The position numbers and the translations under genes were made by a program. A DNA stretch of 64,000 nt, from positions 806,001-870,000 of the forward strand of contig NZ_QTJU01000002.1 in NCBI RefSeq assembly GCF_003412455.1, read 5' to 3'. Under the pieces are notes generated by a model. It had not been told where the DNA came from. It did not search any database and saw nothing but the letters and a program-made list of their open reading frames with translations. How positions within the stretch are numbered: the first letter of the stretch is position 1; the number at the start of each line of letters is the position of its first letter. This DNA comes from Deminuibacter soli (GTDB lineage Bacteria > Bacteroidota > Bacteroidia > Chitinophagales > Chitinophagaceae). This document shows, one piece after another, positions 34,045 to 43,304 of this stretch.

Positions 34045-35313
34045 ATGCACGATACCATTATTGAACTGGAAAATGTGTCGAAGCTGTACCGCCTGGGCAA
34101 TTATGGTTCGGGCAGTTTTAAGGAAGACTTTACCGGCTGGTGGAACCGCAAGGTATTGCGCAAACCTGCCGATTTGTTGCAAACCCGCCAGCAATACGAG
34201 TTGTGGGCATTAAAGAACATTAACCTCAGCGTAAACAGGGGCGAGGTGCTGGGTTTTCTGGGCAGTAACGGTGCAGGTAAATCAACCCTGCTTAAACTTA
34301 TAGCACGTATCACCTTACCCACTACCGGAATCATTCGCGGCAAAGGGCGCATAGCCACCCTGCTGGAGGTGGGTACAGGTTTTCACCACGAATTAACCGG
34401 GCGGGAAAACATTTTTCTCAATGGCACTATCCTGGGCATGAAAACACGGGAAATAAAGGCTAAGCTCGATGAGATTATCGCATTCTCGGGCATTGAGCGT
34501 TTTATAGATACACCTGTAAAACGTTATTCCAGCGGCATGTATGTAAGGCTGGCATTTGCCATTGCCGCCAACCTCGACCCCGAAATACTTATTATCGATG
34601 AAGTGCTGGCAGTAGGTGATGAGGCCTTTCAGCGCAAATGCATTGGTAAAATGAAAGAAGTAACCGGCCATGCCGGCAGAACTGTATTGTTTGTAAGCCA
34701 CAACACCCAGGCGCTTAAAAATTTATGTGCGCGTGTGGTGTGTATGGATAAAGGGCAGATTGTGGAAGAAGGCCTGCCCGAAAAAGTAATTGCGGATTAC
34801 CTGAAAAAAGCGCAGCAGCAGTTTTTTTACCAGGAGTATGCAACACCTGAAGAAGCGCCGGGTAACGATCATATACGCATAAAAAAAGTATCGCTGGTGC
34901 CCCGTTTTCTGCCCGGTTTCAACGCCATAGATATACGTACCCCGCTGGAAATTCATTTTGAATTCTGGTATTTTAACGGCGCTTCCGATAGCCTGATTGC
35001 AGGCATTCAGCTGCACACACTTTCGGGCGAATGTATTTTTGATATCTGCTCAACAGGGCACTGTTTTTCTAACGGAAAAGTAAGCGGGCATTGCCTTATA
35101 CCCGGCAACTTCTTAAACGATGGCTCTTATTATATTTCGCTGTCTTTCGTAAAAAATACCACCAACCGGTTGTTTCATTTCGAAGCCTGTCTTTCGTTTG
35201 ATGTGGAAGATTACCGCACGCAAAGCGCCTGGTTTGGCAAATGGCTGGGATATGTGCGGCCCGCTTTTCCCGTGTTGCTGGAATATGAACCCATTTTAAC
35301 CGGTATTGTATGA
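34045..35313 (+). CDS. wzt: ABC transporter ATPase with C-terminal glycan-binding domain (Wzt-like)
   Basis: 422 residues. The ATPase domain (about 1-250) has Walker A GSNGAGKST (73-81), signature YSSGMYVRLAFA, Walker B ILIIDEVLAVGD and the switch histidine in LFVSHN. An extended C-terminal beta-sandwich (about 270-420, from DHIRIKKVSLVP) matches the Wzt-C domains that recognise the capped end of the glycan before export. The gene overlaps the next by four bases (ATGA at 35310-35313), indicating translational coupling with the glycosyltransferase. Confidence 0.93.
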   Translation: MHDTIIELENVSKLYRLGNYGSGSFKEDFTGWWNRKVLRKPADLLQTRQQYELWALKNINLSVNRGEVLGFLGSNGAGKSTLLKLIARITLPTTGIIRGKGRIATLLEVGTGFHHELTGRENIFLNGTILGMKTREIKAKLDEIIAFSGIERFIDTPVKRYSSGMYVRLAFAIAANLDPEILIIDEVLAVGDEAFQRKCIGKMKEVTGHAGRTVLFVSHNTQALKNLCARVVCMDKGQIVEEGLPEKVIADYLKKAQQQFFYQEYATPEEAPGNDHIRIKKVSLVPRFLPGFNAIDIRTPLEIHFEFWYFNGASDSLIAGIQLHTLSGECIFDICSTGHCFSNGKVSGHCLIPGNFLNDGSYYISLSFVKNTTNRLFHFEACLSFDVEDYRTQSAWFGKWLGYVRPAFPVLLEYEPILTGIV

Positions 35314-37367
35314 AGCAGTTTACCCCATACGCAATAGTGCATGTACAGCTTACCGAAGGTTTTACAGTAGCGGTACCACCAGGCAATACTTACCTTGTGT
35401 TGTGGTGGCAGGGTGTGCCGCTGGGGCATATATGGTATTGCGCGGCCACTATGCCGGGCAGTGCCGCACAACTGCGCAGGGATATTCTGCAGGCAATAGC
35501 GCCGGCTGTGTGGCATTATGCGGCAGGTGTTACAGGCACTGCTGTTGTTACTGCCGAAAACAGCAGCGATGCCGCTATTCAGCATTGCCTGCAACAGGTG
35601 TTTGATACGCTTAACAACCGGCTGCAGCAGGCGCCCGCCGAAAGCCTGTCTGTTGTTATCTGCACCCGTAACAGGCCAGGCCCTTTGCAGCAATGCATTA
35701 CAGAACTGATGAAAAGCCATGACCGTGATTTTGAACTGATAGTGGTAGACAATGCTTCCGATACAGCAGCAACCAGGCTCGTGGTGCAGCAGTTTGATGG
35801 CGTAAAATATGTGTTTGAACCCAGGAAGGGTTTGGATATTGCACGCAATACCGGGGCAGCCAGCGCTACCCGTGCCATTATTGCCTATACCGATGATGAT
35901 GTGCTGGTAAGCAGGGAGTGGACGGCCCAGCTGAAAAAGGCATTTGCCAACCGCACCACGATGGCGGTTACCGGGCTTGTGTTGCCTTATGCGCTGGACA
36001 CCGAAGCGCAGTATATTTTCGAGAAGTACTGGGGCTTTAACAAGGGCTTTGCCCCGGTAACATTCGATCATGCTTTTTTTATGGCGAAGCTGGATGATGG
36101 CGTGCCTGCCTGGGATGTGGGCGCCGGTGCCAGCATGGCTTTCAGAAGGGAAGCATTTGATTTGTTCGGCTGGTTTGATGAACGGCTGGATGTGGGCGCA
36201 GCAGGTTGCAGCGGCGATTCGGAATACTGGTACCGCATACTTGCCGAAGGTTTTAACTGTGTATACCTGCCCCATATTTATGTACTGCACCAGCACCGCG
36301 CCGACAAAGCCAGCTTGCACCGGCAATTGTTTAGCTATATGCGCGGACTGGTTTCATCGTTGTATGTACAACATGAGCGCTATGGGCACCGGGGCAATTT
36401 AACGCGTATCCATCCCGGCTTATCCAATTACTATCTCAATCGCCTGAAACAACGCCTGCGTTATGGTGCAACGCCCGATTTTACTACTTTTTTTACAGAA
36501 GTAAAAGGCTGCATTTCGGGCAGAAGATTTTACCGCAGCAACAGGCAAACATCTTCCGGCAGCAGTGGTATGCACAACCCCACGCCCCTGGCGCCCGCTG
36601 TGGTAAATGAACATACCTGGGTTACCGTGGTGATTACCTGTTACAACCAGGGGCAGTTTCTGGAAGAAAGCATTCGAAGCGTGTACAGGCAAACCTTTCA
36701 GCGGTTTGAACTGGTTGTGGTAGATGACGGCTCATCCGATAATACTGCTGCCATTGCGCAGCAATTCAGGGAAGTGAAATACGTGCGTACGGAAAGGGTA
36801 GGGCTTTCGGCTGCACGCAATATTGGCGCAGCGCATGGTAATGCACCGTTTATACTTTTTTTAGATGCAGACGATTTTCTTTACCCCAATGCACTGGAAG
36901 TAAACCTGTACTATTTCAGCATAGTGCCTGATGCGGCCTTTGTGTCGGGCGGACACGATCGTGTTGACGAACACGGATCTGTTATGCAGCACGTGCAGCA
37001 GGAGGCTGAAAGCGGTTACTGCTCACTGTTACAGGGTAATTACATTGGCATGGAAGCAACCGTATTGTACAGAAAAGAATTGTTTTTCCGTTATCATTTT
37101 AATACCGCTTTAAGCGTTTGTGAAGATTATGATCTTAACTTGCATATAGCAAGGAACTATCCCATATTCAGTCATACCACACGCATCGCTGCTTATCGTT
37201 TTCACAGTTTTAATGTATCGCGCGATAAACAACGCATGTTGAAAGCTGCATTGGCAACACTCGAAAAACAGTACCCGTATTTAACCTCTGCAAAGCAGAA
37301 AGAAGCATACCAACAGGGCCTTGTTAACTGGAACAGGTTTTATTTAACCGAAGCAGTGCAATATTAA
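35310..37367 (+). CDS. tandem double glycosyltransferase (two GT2 domains)
   Basis: 685 residues. A short variable N-terminal region (about 1-105) precedes the first GT2 domain (about 110-350): LSVVICTRNRPGPLQQCI, VVDNASD, the AYTDDDVLV metal motif and an acceptor region ending in a conserved DSEYWYRI. A Ser-rich linker (about 400-430) leads to the second GT2 domain (about 431-660): WVTVVITCYNQGQFLEESI, VVDDGSSDNT, LFLDADDFL. Both DxD-type motifs look intact, so the protein probably adds two sugars in succession. It is translationally coupled to Wzt, linking chain synthesis to export. Confidence 0.9.
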   Translation: MKQFTPYAIVHVQLTEGFTVAVPPGNTYLVLWWQGVPLGHIWYCAATMPGSAAQLRRDILQAIAPAVWHYAAGVTGTAVVTAENSSDAAIQHCLQQVFDTLNNRLQQAPAESLSVVICTRNRPGPLQQCITELMKSHDRDFELIVVDNASDTAATRLVVQQFDGVKYVFEPRKGLDIARNTGAASATRAIIAYTDDDVLVSREWTAQLKKAFANRTTMAVTGLVLPYALDTEAQYIFEKYWGFNKGFAPVTFDHAFFMAKLDDGVPAWDVGAGASMAFRREAFDLFGWFDERLDVGAAGCSGDSEYWYRILAEGFNCVYLPHIYVLHQHRADKASLHRQLFSYMRGLVSSLYVQHERYGHRGNLTRIHPGLSNYYLNRLKQRLRYGATPDFTTFFTEVKGCISGRRFYRSNRQTSSGSSGMHNPTPLAPAVVNEHTWVTVVITCYNQGQFLEESIRSVYRQTFQRFELVVVDDGSSDNTAAIAQQFREVKYVRTERVGLSAARNIGAAHGNAPFILFLDADDFLYPNALEVNLYYFSIVPDAAFVSGGHDRVDEHGSVMQHVQQEAESGYCSLLQGNYIGMEATVLYRKELFFRYHFNTALSVCEDYDLNLHIARNYPIFSHTTRIAAYRFHSFNVSRDKQRMLKAALATLEKQYPYLTSAKQKEAYQQGLVNWNRFYLTEAVQY

Positions 37368-37389
37368 TTGCGTATTTAAACCGAGGTAT

Positions 37390-38412
37390 ATGCAAGAAAG
37401 AACGCCTCAGCAACCACCGGTTATTCCACCGTTGCCGGCAACAACACATCGTACCAAATGGTCAGTCATGATCCCTGCCTATAATTGTGCAGCCTACCTT
37501 ACGCGTGCGATTGAGAGTGTGCTTGAGCAGGCGCCTGCTGCAGATGAGATGCAGATCGAGGTTATTGATGATTTTAGTACTGATGCAGATATAGGTGCGC
37601 TGGTTGCCAATGCTGGTAAGGGCAGGGTAGGCTACTACAGGCAGCCGGCAAATGTTGGCAGCCTGCGTAATTTTGAAACCTGCATTAACCGCGCAAGGGG
37701 CGAACTGGTACATATACTGCATGGGGATGATTTTGTAAAGCCGGGCTATTATAAAGAAATAGAAAAGCTGTTTGCTTTATGCCCCGACGCGGGCGCTGCA
37801 TTTACCGACTTTATTTATGTAAACCACGAAAACCGGGAATTGCAAACGGAAAAGAAATTGCTGGCAGAGCCGGGTATAATCGACAACTGGCTATTCAGGC
37901 TTGCCGAAGGCAACAGGATACAGGCCCCATGCATCACCGTAAAACGCAAAGTATACGAACAGTTAGGGTCTTTTTTTGCGGTACATTATGGTGAAGATTG
38001 GGAAATGTGGGTGAGGATAGCTGCCCATTACCCGGTAGTGCATTCCCCGGGGTATTTTGCGTGCTACCGCATTCACCAAACAAATATCAGCACCAGGTAT
38101 TATGAAACAGGACAAAATATCAAAGACATCAGTAAAGTGATCAATATTATCTGCCAGCATCATTTGCCAAAAGAAATGAAAGAGGTGCTCAGGAAAAAGG
38201 CGCGGAAAAATTTCTCCTGGTTTTTTAGCGATCTCTCCCATATTTTATTTGAAGAGCAGGGTAATGCCAAAGCGGCACTTGTACAGGCCAGGCATGCATT
38301 TTTGCTGAATAAAAACGGGTATTCTGCCAGGTCGTATATTAAGCTGTACCTGAAAATCCGCTTCCCTTTTATGATCAAAACCTTCCGCCACATGTACAAA
38401 ATAGCGGTGTAA
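37390..38412 (+). CDS. family 2 glycosyltransferase
   Basis: 340 residues. The GT2 A-fold domain (about 25-240) starts WSVMIPAYNCAAYLTRAIESVL, with the nucleotide site EVIDDFSTDAD and the metal site HILHGDDFVKPGYY, and the acceptor segment HYGEDWEMWVRIAAHYPVVH. The C-terminal third is helical and basic. It follows the double GT2 gene by 22 bases and completes the export/assembly operon 33.2-38.4 kb. The linkage formed is unknown. Confidence 0.9.
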   Translation: MQERTPQQPPVIPPLPATTHRTKWSVMIPAYNCAAYLTRAIESVLEQAPAADEMQIEVIDDFSTDADIGALVANAGKGRVGYYRQPANVGSLRNFETCINRARGELVHILHGDDFVKPGYYKEIEKLFALCPDAGAAFTDFIYVNHENRELQTEKKLLAEPGIIDNWLFRLAEGNRIQAPCITVKRKVYEQLGSFFAVHYGEDWEMWVRIAAHYPVVHSPGYFACYRIHQTNISTRYYETGQNIKDISKVINIICQHHLPKEMKEVLRKKARKNFSWFFSDLSHILFEEQGNAKAALVQARHAFLLNKNGYSARSYIKLYLKIRFPFMIKTFRHMYKIAV

Positions 38413-38560
38413 GTAATACCCCATACCAACGTTAAACCTTTAAACTATTAAACGCTTAAACAATTGAACCTCTTTTCTTTCACCACGATATCCACACTCC
38501 AGGTACAAGTAATTGGCTGGTAATCCGAAAGGTTTTACTTTGTAGCCCATTTAGTCGTTT

Positions 38561-38980
38561 ATGAAGATTGCAATTATCAACGGTCCCAATTTAAACCTGC
38601 TCGGTAAGCGGGAGCCGGGTATTTATGGCAACCAGTCGTTCGAAGATTATTTCAGCAAGCTGCAGGAACAGTATTCGGAGGTGGCATTCAGCTATTACCA
38701 AAGCAATGTGGAGGGAGAGCTGATTAACGAGGTGCAGCGCGTGGGCTTTTCGTACGATGGCATTGTGCTGAACCCGGGCGGGTATACCCATACCTCTGTG
38801 GCCCTGGGCGATGCCATTGCGGCCATTAAAACGCCTGTAATCGAGGTGCATATCAGCAATGTGCATGCAAGGGAAGAGTTCCGCAAAATATCGCATGTAT
38901 CTGCCAAATGCATGGGTACCATCAGCGGGCTGGGCATGGCCGGGTACGGACTTGCGGTGCGTTGTTTCTGGGAAAAATAA
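38561..38980 (+). CDS. aroQ: type II 3-dehydroquinate dehydratase
   Basis: 139 residues, the size of the dodecameric class II enzymes. It shows NGPNLNLLGKREPGIYG with catalytic Arg17 and Tyr22, LNPGGYTHTSVAL (Asn71, substrate loop), and EVHISNVHARE with His97 of the catalytic pair, plus the anchoring SGLGMAGYGLA. It converts 3-dehydroquinate to 3-dehydroshikimate in the shikimate pathway. No other shikimate genes are adjacent. Confidence 0.96.
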   Translation: MKIAIINGPNLNLLGKREPGIYGNQSFEDYFSKLQEQYSEVAFSYYQSNVEGELINEVQRVGFSYDGIVLNPGGYTHTSVALGDAIAAIKTPVIEVHISNVHAREEFRKISHVSAKCMGTISGLGMAGYGLAVRCFWEK

Positions 38981-39118
38981 GGGGGCTGCATACTGTAAAG
39001 CCTTCTAAACCGTTATTTACAATACATTTGCCCGAAATCAACCCGATTTTAAGCAAATCTGGTACAGTTCATGTGCCAATATACTTAGTAACCCATTTTA
39101 TCATTAAACCTGCTGTCT

Positions 39119-39796
39119 ATGACGCGCTGGTTCCTGCTGCTTTGCGGGCTCATACTGGTTTCAGCAGCTACAGCTCAATGTAGAACCTTTCGCATAGGCG
39201 TGAAGGGAGATACTTTGGATTGTGTAGACATGAAGGGCGACAAGCAGGGAAAATGGGTGATTCATGTAGATGAACTGAGGGGTAACCCCGGTTATGAAGA
39301 AGAAGGTATTTTTAAAAACGGCCAGAAGGAAGGCATGTGGCGCAAGTTTAACCTCATGGGCGACCTGCTTTGCATTGAAAACTACCACTGGGGCAATAAA
39401 GACGGCATTAGCCGCTACTACAACCTGGTAGGGCAGCTTACCCGCGAAGAAAGCTGGAAAGCCACCAATCCCGATCATCCTTACGATACGGTAGAAGTGC
39501 CCGACCCTGTTAACCCGCTGAAGGTAACCATGACGCTGGTAAAGGTAGAAGCACATACTGAGGCACATGGCCAATGGAATTACTACGATCCCAACTCGGG
39601 TATGATTGTTAAAACAGAAACTTATTTTCTCGGCAAACTGCAAACACCCGGCAATGGCAATAATGTGGTGAACACCATTCGTGTTGGCCCCAAAGTGCCC
39701 GGCCCCGGCGATAAACCCCGCGAAGTACTCGAATACGAGAAACGCAATTCCGGTAAAAAGAAGGTCCGCGAAAGAGAAGGCGGCACCGGTTATTAA
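39119..39796 (+). CDS. exported MORN-variant (YwqK-like antitoxin-repeat) protein
   Basis: 225 residues with a signal peptide (LLLCGLILVSAATAQ). The mature part has repeats of the MORN_2/YwqK type, with alternating 'G.K.G.W..y...G.l' units: DKQGKWVIHVDELRG, EEGIFKNGQKEGMWRKFNLMGDLL and NKDGISRYYNLVGQL. The C-terminal 60 residues are Lys/Glu/Gly-rich and likely disordered. Such repeats mediate binding in many contexts, so no function is assigned. The opposite strand carries a long open frame over the same stretch that I treat as a shadow. Confidence 0.7.
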   Translation: MTRWFLLLCGLILVSAATAQCRTFRIGVKGDTLDCVDMKGDKQGKWVIHVDELRGNPGYEEEGIFKNGQKEGMWRKFNLMGDLLCIENYHWGNKDGISRYYNLVGQLTREESWKATNPDHPYDTVEVPDPVNPLKVTMTLVKVEAHTEAHGQWNYYDPNSGMIVKTETYFLGKLQTPGNGNNVVNTIRVGPKVPGPGDKPREVLEYEKRNSGKKKVREREGGTGY

Positions 39797-39825
39797 TGCC
39801 ACCCCTCTATGTTTAGCTGCTGCGT

Positions 39826-40656
39826 TTATTGCTGTGCAGTGCCCTGTTTCCTGAAATAATCCCTGAAGAATAAAAGCTGGTATTGCACCGCGTTGCCCCA
39901 GTAGTTCCAGTTATGTCTGCCCGGGCGTTCTGTATAGTCGTGGTCTATTTTCTTTTCCATGAGTTTGCTGTGCAGGTTACGGTTTACCTGTATAAAAAAA
40001 TCGTCGACACCGCATTCAAAGGCAATGGCGAGTGTGCCGTTTTTAAGAGAATCTACCGCGCGTACAACGGTGTTCTGTTCCCACAACGCTTTGTTGGCTT
40101 CGTAACTGCCCAGGCGTTTGGCGATATCCCAGTTTTTGGGGAAAGGCGTAAAATCTACACCGCCGCTCATGCTGCCTGCAGCGCCAAACACATCACTGTG
40201 GCGTATGGCTACATACAATGCGCCATGACCGCCCATGCTTAAACCGCTGATGGCCCTGGCTTCCCTGCGGGCAATGGTGCGGTAATGGGCATCAATAAAG
40301 GCAGGCACTTCTTTAGCTACATGGGTTTCGTATTTAAAGCCGGTATCTACAGGGCTGTCGAAGTACCAGCTGCCGAAGGCGCCATCCGGACAAACGACCA
40401 CTACATTCATTTCGTCTGCACTTTTTACCATGCTCTGCGTGCTTTTAACCCAGTCGCCATAGTTGCCACTGTAGCCGTGCAGCAGGTATACTACGGGGTA
40501 GTGTGCCTGGCTATGCTGGTAGCTGTTGGGGGTTACCACTACGCATTGAATGTTTTTGTGCATGCTGTTGCTGAAGATGGAGATGGTGTCGACCGTTGCG
40601 GCGAAGGTGAGGCTGCAGGCAAGCATTGCGCCAAGCAGCAAAGCGATTTTTTTCAT
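39826..40656 (-). CDS. exported esterase of the tributyrin/S-formylglutathione-hydrolase-like family
   Basis: 276 residues with a signal peptide ending LTFAA. Alpha/beta hydrolase of the esterase-D type: VVYLLHGYSGNYGDW carries the oxyanion loop, the nucleophile is Ser140 in GLSMGG, the acid is probably in CGVDDFF and the histidine in GRHNWNYW. Exported relatives deacylate sugars or xylans (feruloyl/acetyl esterases). The start at 40656 gives a standard signal peptide. It is convergent with the MORN protein. Confidence 0.88.
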   Translation of the reverse strand: MKKIALLLGAMLACSLTFAATVDTISIFSNSMHKNIQCVVVTPNSYQHSQAHYPVVYLLHGYSGNYGDWVKSTQSMVKSADEMNVVVVCPDGAFGSWYFDSPVDTGFKYETHVAKEVPAFIDAHYRTIARREARAISGLSMGGHGALYVAIRHSDVFGAAGSMSGGVDFTPFPKNWDIAKRLGSYEANKALWEQNTVVRAVDSLKNGTLAIAFECGVDDFFIQVNRNLHSKLMEKKIDHDYTERPGRHNWNYWGNAVQYQLLFFRDYFRKQGTAQQ

Positions 40657-40727
40657 AGATCGAATGTAGTGAAAACAGCTTATAGCTGATAGCGGTTAGC
40701 TTGTTGAGTTAACACGATGCCGGTGGT

Positions 40728-40815
40728 TGTGTCCCTCACACGATGCCGGTGGCTGTGTCCCCACAGCCACTTTCTTCAACCCCACATGAGCGGCTGTGAA
40801 GACACAGCCGCGGGC
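40728..40815. repeat. two dispersed palindromic repeats (family A)
   Basis: Palindromes at 40749-40770 (GTGGCTGTG..CACAGCCAC) and 40790-40811 (GCGGCTGTG..CACAGCCGC). A degenerate partial copy precedes them at about 40730. Six more copies lie at 44.7, 60.0 and 62.6-62.8 kb. They could form stable hairpins in RNA or ssDNA. Confidence 0.7.
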
Positions 40816-40829
40816 AATGGTAACAAAGC

Positions 40830-40862
40830 AAAAGCCGCTTCACTTGTGTGAAACGGCTTTTT
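40830..40862 (-). terminator. terminator after the M1 peptidase gene
   Basis: AAAAGCCG and CGGCTTTT arms, extended inward by TTCAC/GTGAA, with T-rich flanks on both strands. On the minus strand it follows the stop at 40917. Confidence 0.75.
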
Positions 40863-40916
40863 GTTTTCTCATGTAATCGGGAGTAGTGGCGCAGCTGTGT
40901 GGGCTGCATAGACCAA

Positions 40917-43304
40917 CTATTGTGCGGCTTTCTGCATGGGGTTCAGTCCGGTTGACTGGCCACGCGCTGCCTGTTTCATTTTGTAAATGCTGAACTTGCT
41001 TTGCGCTTCTACTTTAGGCCAGCTGTTGTTGTTTTCGTCAATGTCAGCTGTTTCGCGCATTGGATCGAGCAGTACGCCTGTTACTTCTTTGTCTTTCAGG
41101 AACAGTTTGGTAACATGGTTTTCATCTTTGCGCCATATTTGTGCAGGAATGCGGTCTACTTCTTTGGTACCGTCTGCAAAAGTCCACTGTACAATAACCG
41201 GCATTACCAGTCCGCCCTTGTTGCTGAATGATAATTCGTAGATGAATTTGCCGGCATATTTCTGCTTGTCAGCATCGGTTAATGCATCGAGCATGAAAGG
41301 TGATGTGGCTTTGAATTTATAGGTGCTGTCGTAAGCAGCAATACCGCGGTCGTATTTCCAGTAAAAATCGCGCAGGGTAGTATCTACGTCTGTAAGGAAG
41401 TGAATGTTTTTATCTTCCCTGTTGCGGATTTTAGAAATGTCTTCAAAGTTGTTTACAGCAGGCTTGTCAAGACCACGCATGCCATCTGCGCTGGCTTCGC
41501 CTCTTCTGCCCATTACCGGGAATTTCACCTGGCCATTGGGGTCGAACTGGAAACCTTTTACGCTGTCGAGTGCAATGTCGCAAGCTTCAATGCTGTAGAA
41601 CCAGCCTCTCCAGAACCAGTCAAGATCTTCACCGCTTGCATCTTCCATGGTACGGAAGAGATCGGCAGGTGTAGGATGTTTGAAAGCCCAGCGGCGTGCA
41701 TATTCTTTAAACGCATAGTCAAACAGGTCGCGGCCCATAATGGTTTCGCGGAGAATGTTTAAACCGGTTGCGGGTTTGCTGTAGGCGTTAGGACCAAACT
41801 GGATAATGTTTTCGCTGTTGGTCATAATGGGTTCCAGCTGGTTTTTCGGCATCTTCATGTAATCGGTAATGCTGTAAGCCGGTCCGCGTTTGCTGGGGAA
41901 TTTATTGTCGTACAGTTCTTCGGTAAGGTATTCAACAAAAGTATTCAGGCCTTCATCCATCCATGTCCACTGGCGTTCGTCGCTGTTCACGATCATGGGG
42001 AAAAAGTTGTGTCCTACTTCGTGGATGATTACACCGAGCATGCCGTTTTTGGTGGCTTCGCTATAAGTACCGTCTTTTTCTGTGCGGCCGTAGTTAAAGC
42101 AAATCATCGGGTATTCCATACCGTTGGCTGCTTCAATACTCTGTGCTACAGGGTAGGGGTAAGGGAAGGTGAATTTAGAGTACGATTTGATGGTGTGTGC
42201 CACTGCCTTGGTAGAGAACTTGCTGTACAGGTTGTACGCTTCTTTACCATAAAAGCTCATACACATTACTTTCTTGCCTTCTACAAAAGCGGGCATGGCA
42301 TCCCATATAAATTTGCGGGAAGAAGTCCAAGCAAAGTCACGCACCATATCTGCCTTGAATATCCAGGTTTTGGTGGCGCTGCTCTGGCTGCCTTCTGCTT
42401 TTTTAGCTTCGTCGAGTGTAACAATCTGCACAGGCTCTTTGCTGGTTTGTGCTTTCTGCCAGCGTGCAAAATGTGCTGCATCCAGCACCTGCTGGTAGTT
42501 TTGGCATTCGCCGGTACCGCCTACAAAGTGATCGGCAGGCACTGTCATCTGTACTTTAAAGTTACCGAAGGTGAGTGCGAACTCGCCGCGGCCGGTGAAC
42601 TGGTGGTTTTGCCAGCCCTGGAAATCGCTGTACACGCAAAGGCGTGGGTACCACTGCGTCATGGTGAACAGCATATTGCCGTCCTCAGGAAACAGTTCGT
42701 AGCCGCCGCGTCCGCCGAGTTTCATGCGGTCGCTTATTTTGTAATTCCAGTCTACATTAAACACGAATTTCTCACCCGGTTTCAATGTAGCGGGCAATTC
42801 CACACGCATCATGGTTTTGTTAACCGTGAAGGCCAGTTTTTTGCCGGTGATGTCGGTTATTTTAGTGATGTTGTCACCATAACCGTTTTCGGTTTTCTGT
42901 TCCTGTAATTTGTCGAGTGTATTGATGTCGATAGCGCCGTTACGCAGGCTGCTGCCATCCTGGTAATTGGCGTTTTTGCTGTTGCTGTGTTCGTTCTCAT
43001 CCAGCTGCAGCCACAGGTAGGTGAGCGCATCGGGAGAGTTGTTATAGTAACTGATGGTTTCGCTGCCGGTAAGACGTGTATTTTTTTCGTCGAGCGTACA
43101 TTTGATATCATAGTCTGCACGCTGCTGCCAGTACTTGCTGCCTGGTGCACCGCTTGCGGTACGATATTCATTAGGGGTAGGTAAGATGGTGCCCAGCTGT
43201 TCGAATTTGTTGCCATGGTTCGATCCGGGGTTGTTCTGGATATCCTGCGCATCGGCCGCCAAACCCAGGGCCAGCGCTCCAGTACAGATCAACAGTTTTC
43301 TCAT
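40917..43304 (-). CDS. exported M1-family (aminopeptidase N-like) metallopeptidase
   Basis: 795 residues with a signal peptide (ALALGLAADAQ). The zinc site is complete: HEVGH at 428-432 and the third ligand Glu451 in WMDEGLN, 19 residues later. The aminopeptidase GAMEN-like motif appears as NGMEYP (394-399). N-terminal beta-sandwich (about 60-290) precedes the catalytic domain (about 300-560), followed by a C-terminal Ig-like part. It probably cleaves peptides in the periplasm. The stop of the upstream HupE-like gene abuts its ATG at 43304, so the two are co-transcribed. Confidence 0.93.
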   Translation of the reverse strand: MRKLLICTGALALGLAADAQDIQNNPGSNHGNKFEQLGTILPTPNEYRTASGAPGSKYWQQRADYDIKCTLDEKNTRLTGSETISYYNNSPDALTYLWLQLDENEHSNSKNANYQDGSSLRNGAIDINTLDKLQEQKTENGYGDNITKITDITGKKLAFTVNKTMMRVELPATLKPGEKFVFNVDWNYKISDRMKLGGRGGYELFPEDGNMLFTMTQWYPRLCVYSDFQGWQNHQFTGRGEFALTFGNFKVQMTVPADHFVGGTGECQNYQQVLDAAHFARWQKAQTSKEPVQIVTLDEAKKAEGSQSSATKTWIFKADMVRDFAWTSSRKFIWDAMPAFVEGKKVMCMSFYGKEAYNLYSKFSTKAVAHTIKSYSKFTFPYPYPVAQSIEAANGMEYPMICFNYGRTEKDGTYSEATKNGMLGVIIHEVGHNFFPMIVNSDERQWTWMDEGLNTFVEYLTEELYDNKFPSKRGPAYSITDYMKMPKNQLEPIMTNSENIIQFGPNAYSKPATGLNILRETIMGRDLFDYAFKEYARRWAFKHPTPADLFRTMEDASGEDLDWFWRGWFYSIEACDIALDSVKGFQFDPNGQVKFPVMGRRGEASADGMRGLDKPAVNNFEDISKIRNREDKNIHFLTDVDTTLRDFYWKYDRGIAAYDSTYKFKATSPFMLDALTDADKQKYAGKFIYELSFSNKGGLVMPVIVQWTFADGTKEVDRIPAQIWRKDENHVTKLFLKDKEVTGVLLDPMRETADIDENNNSWPKVEAQSKFSIYKMKQAARGQSTGLNPMQKAAQ

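Noticed and set aside
35211-36326. Minus-strand 371-codon frame
   Set aside because: Antisense to the double glycosyltransferase and the end of Wzt, both with clear motifs; Cys/His-rich composition typical of a shadow.
42009-42908. Plus-strand 299-codon frame
   Set aside because: Antisense to the M1 peptidase, which has an intact zinc site.
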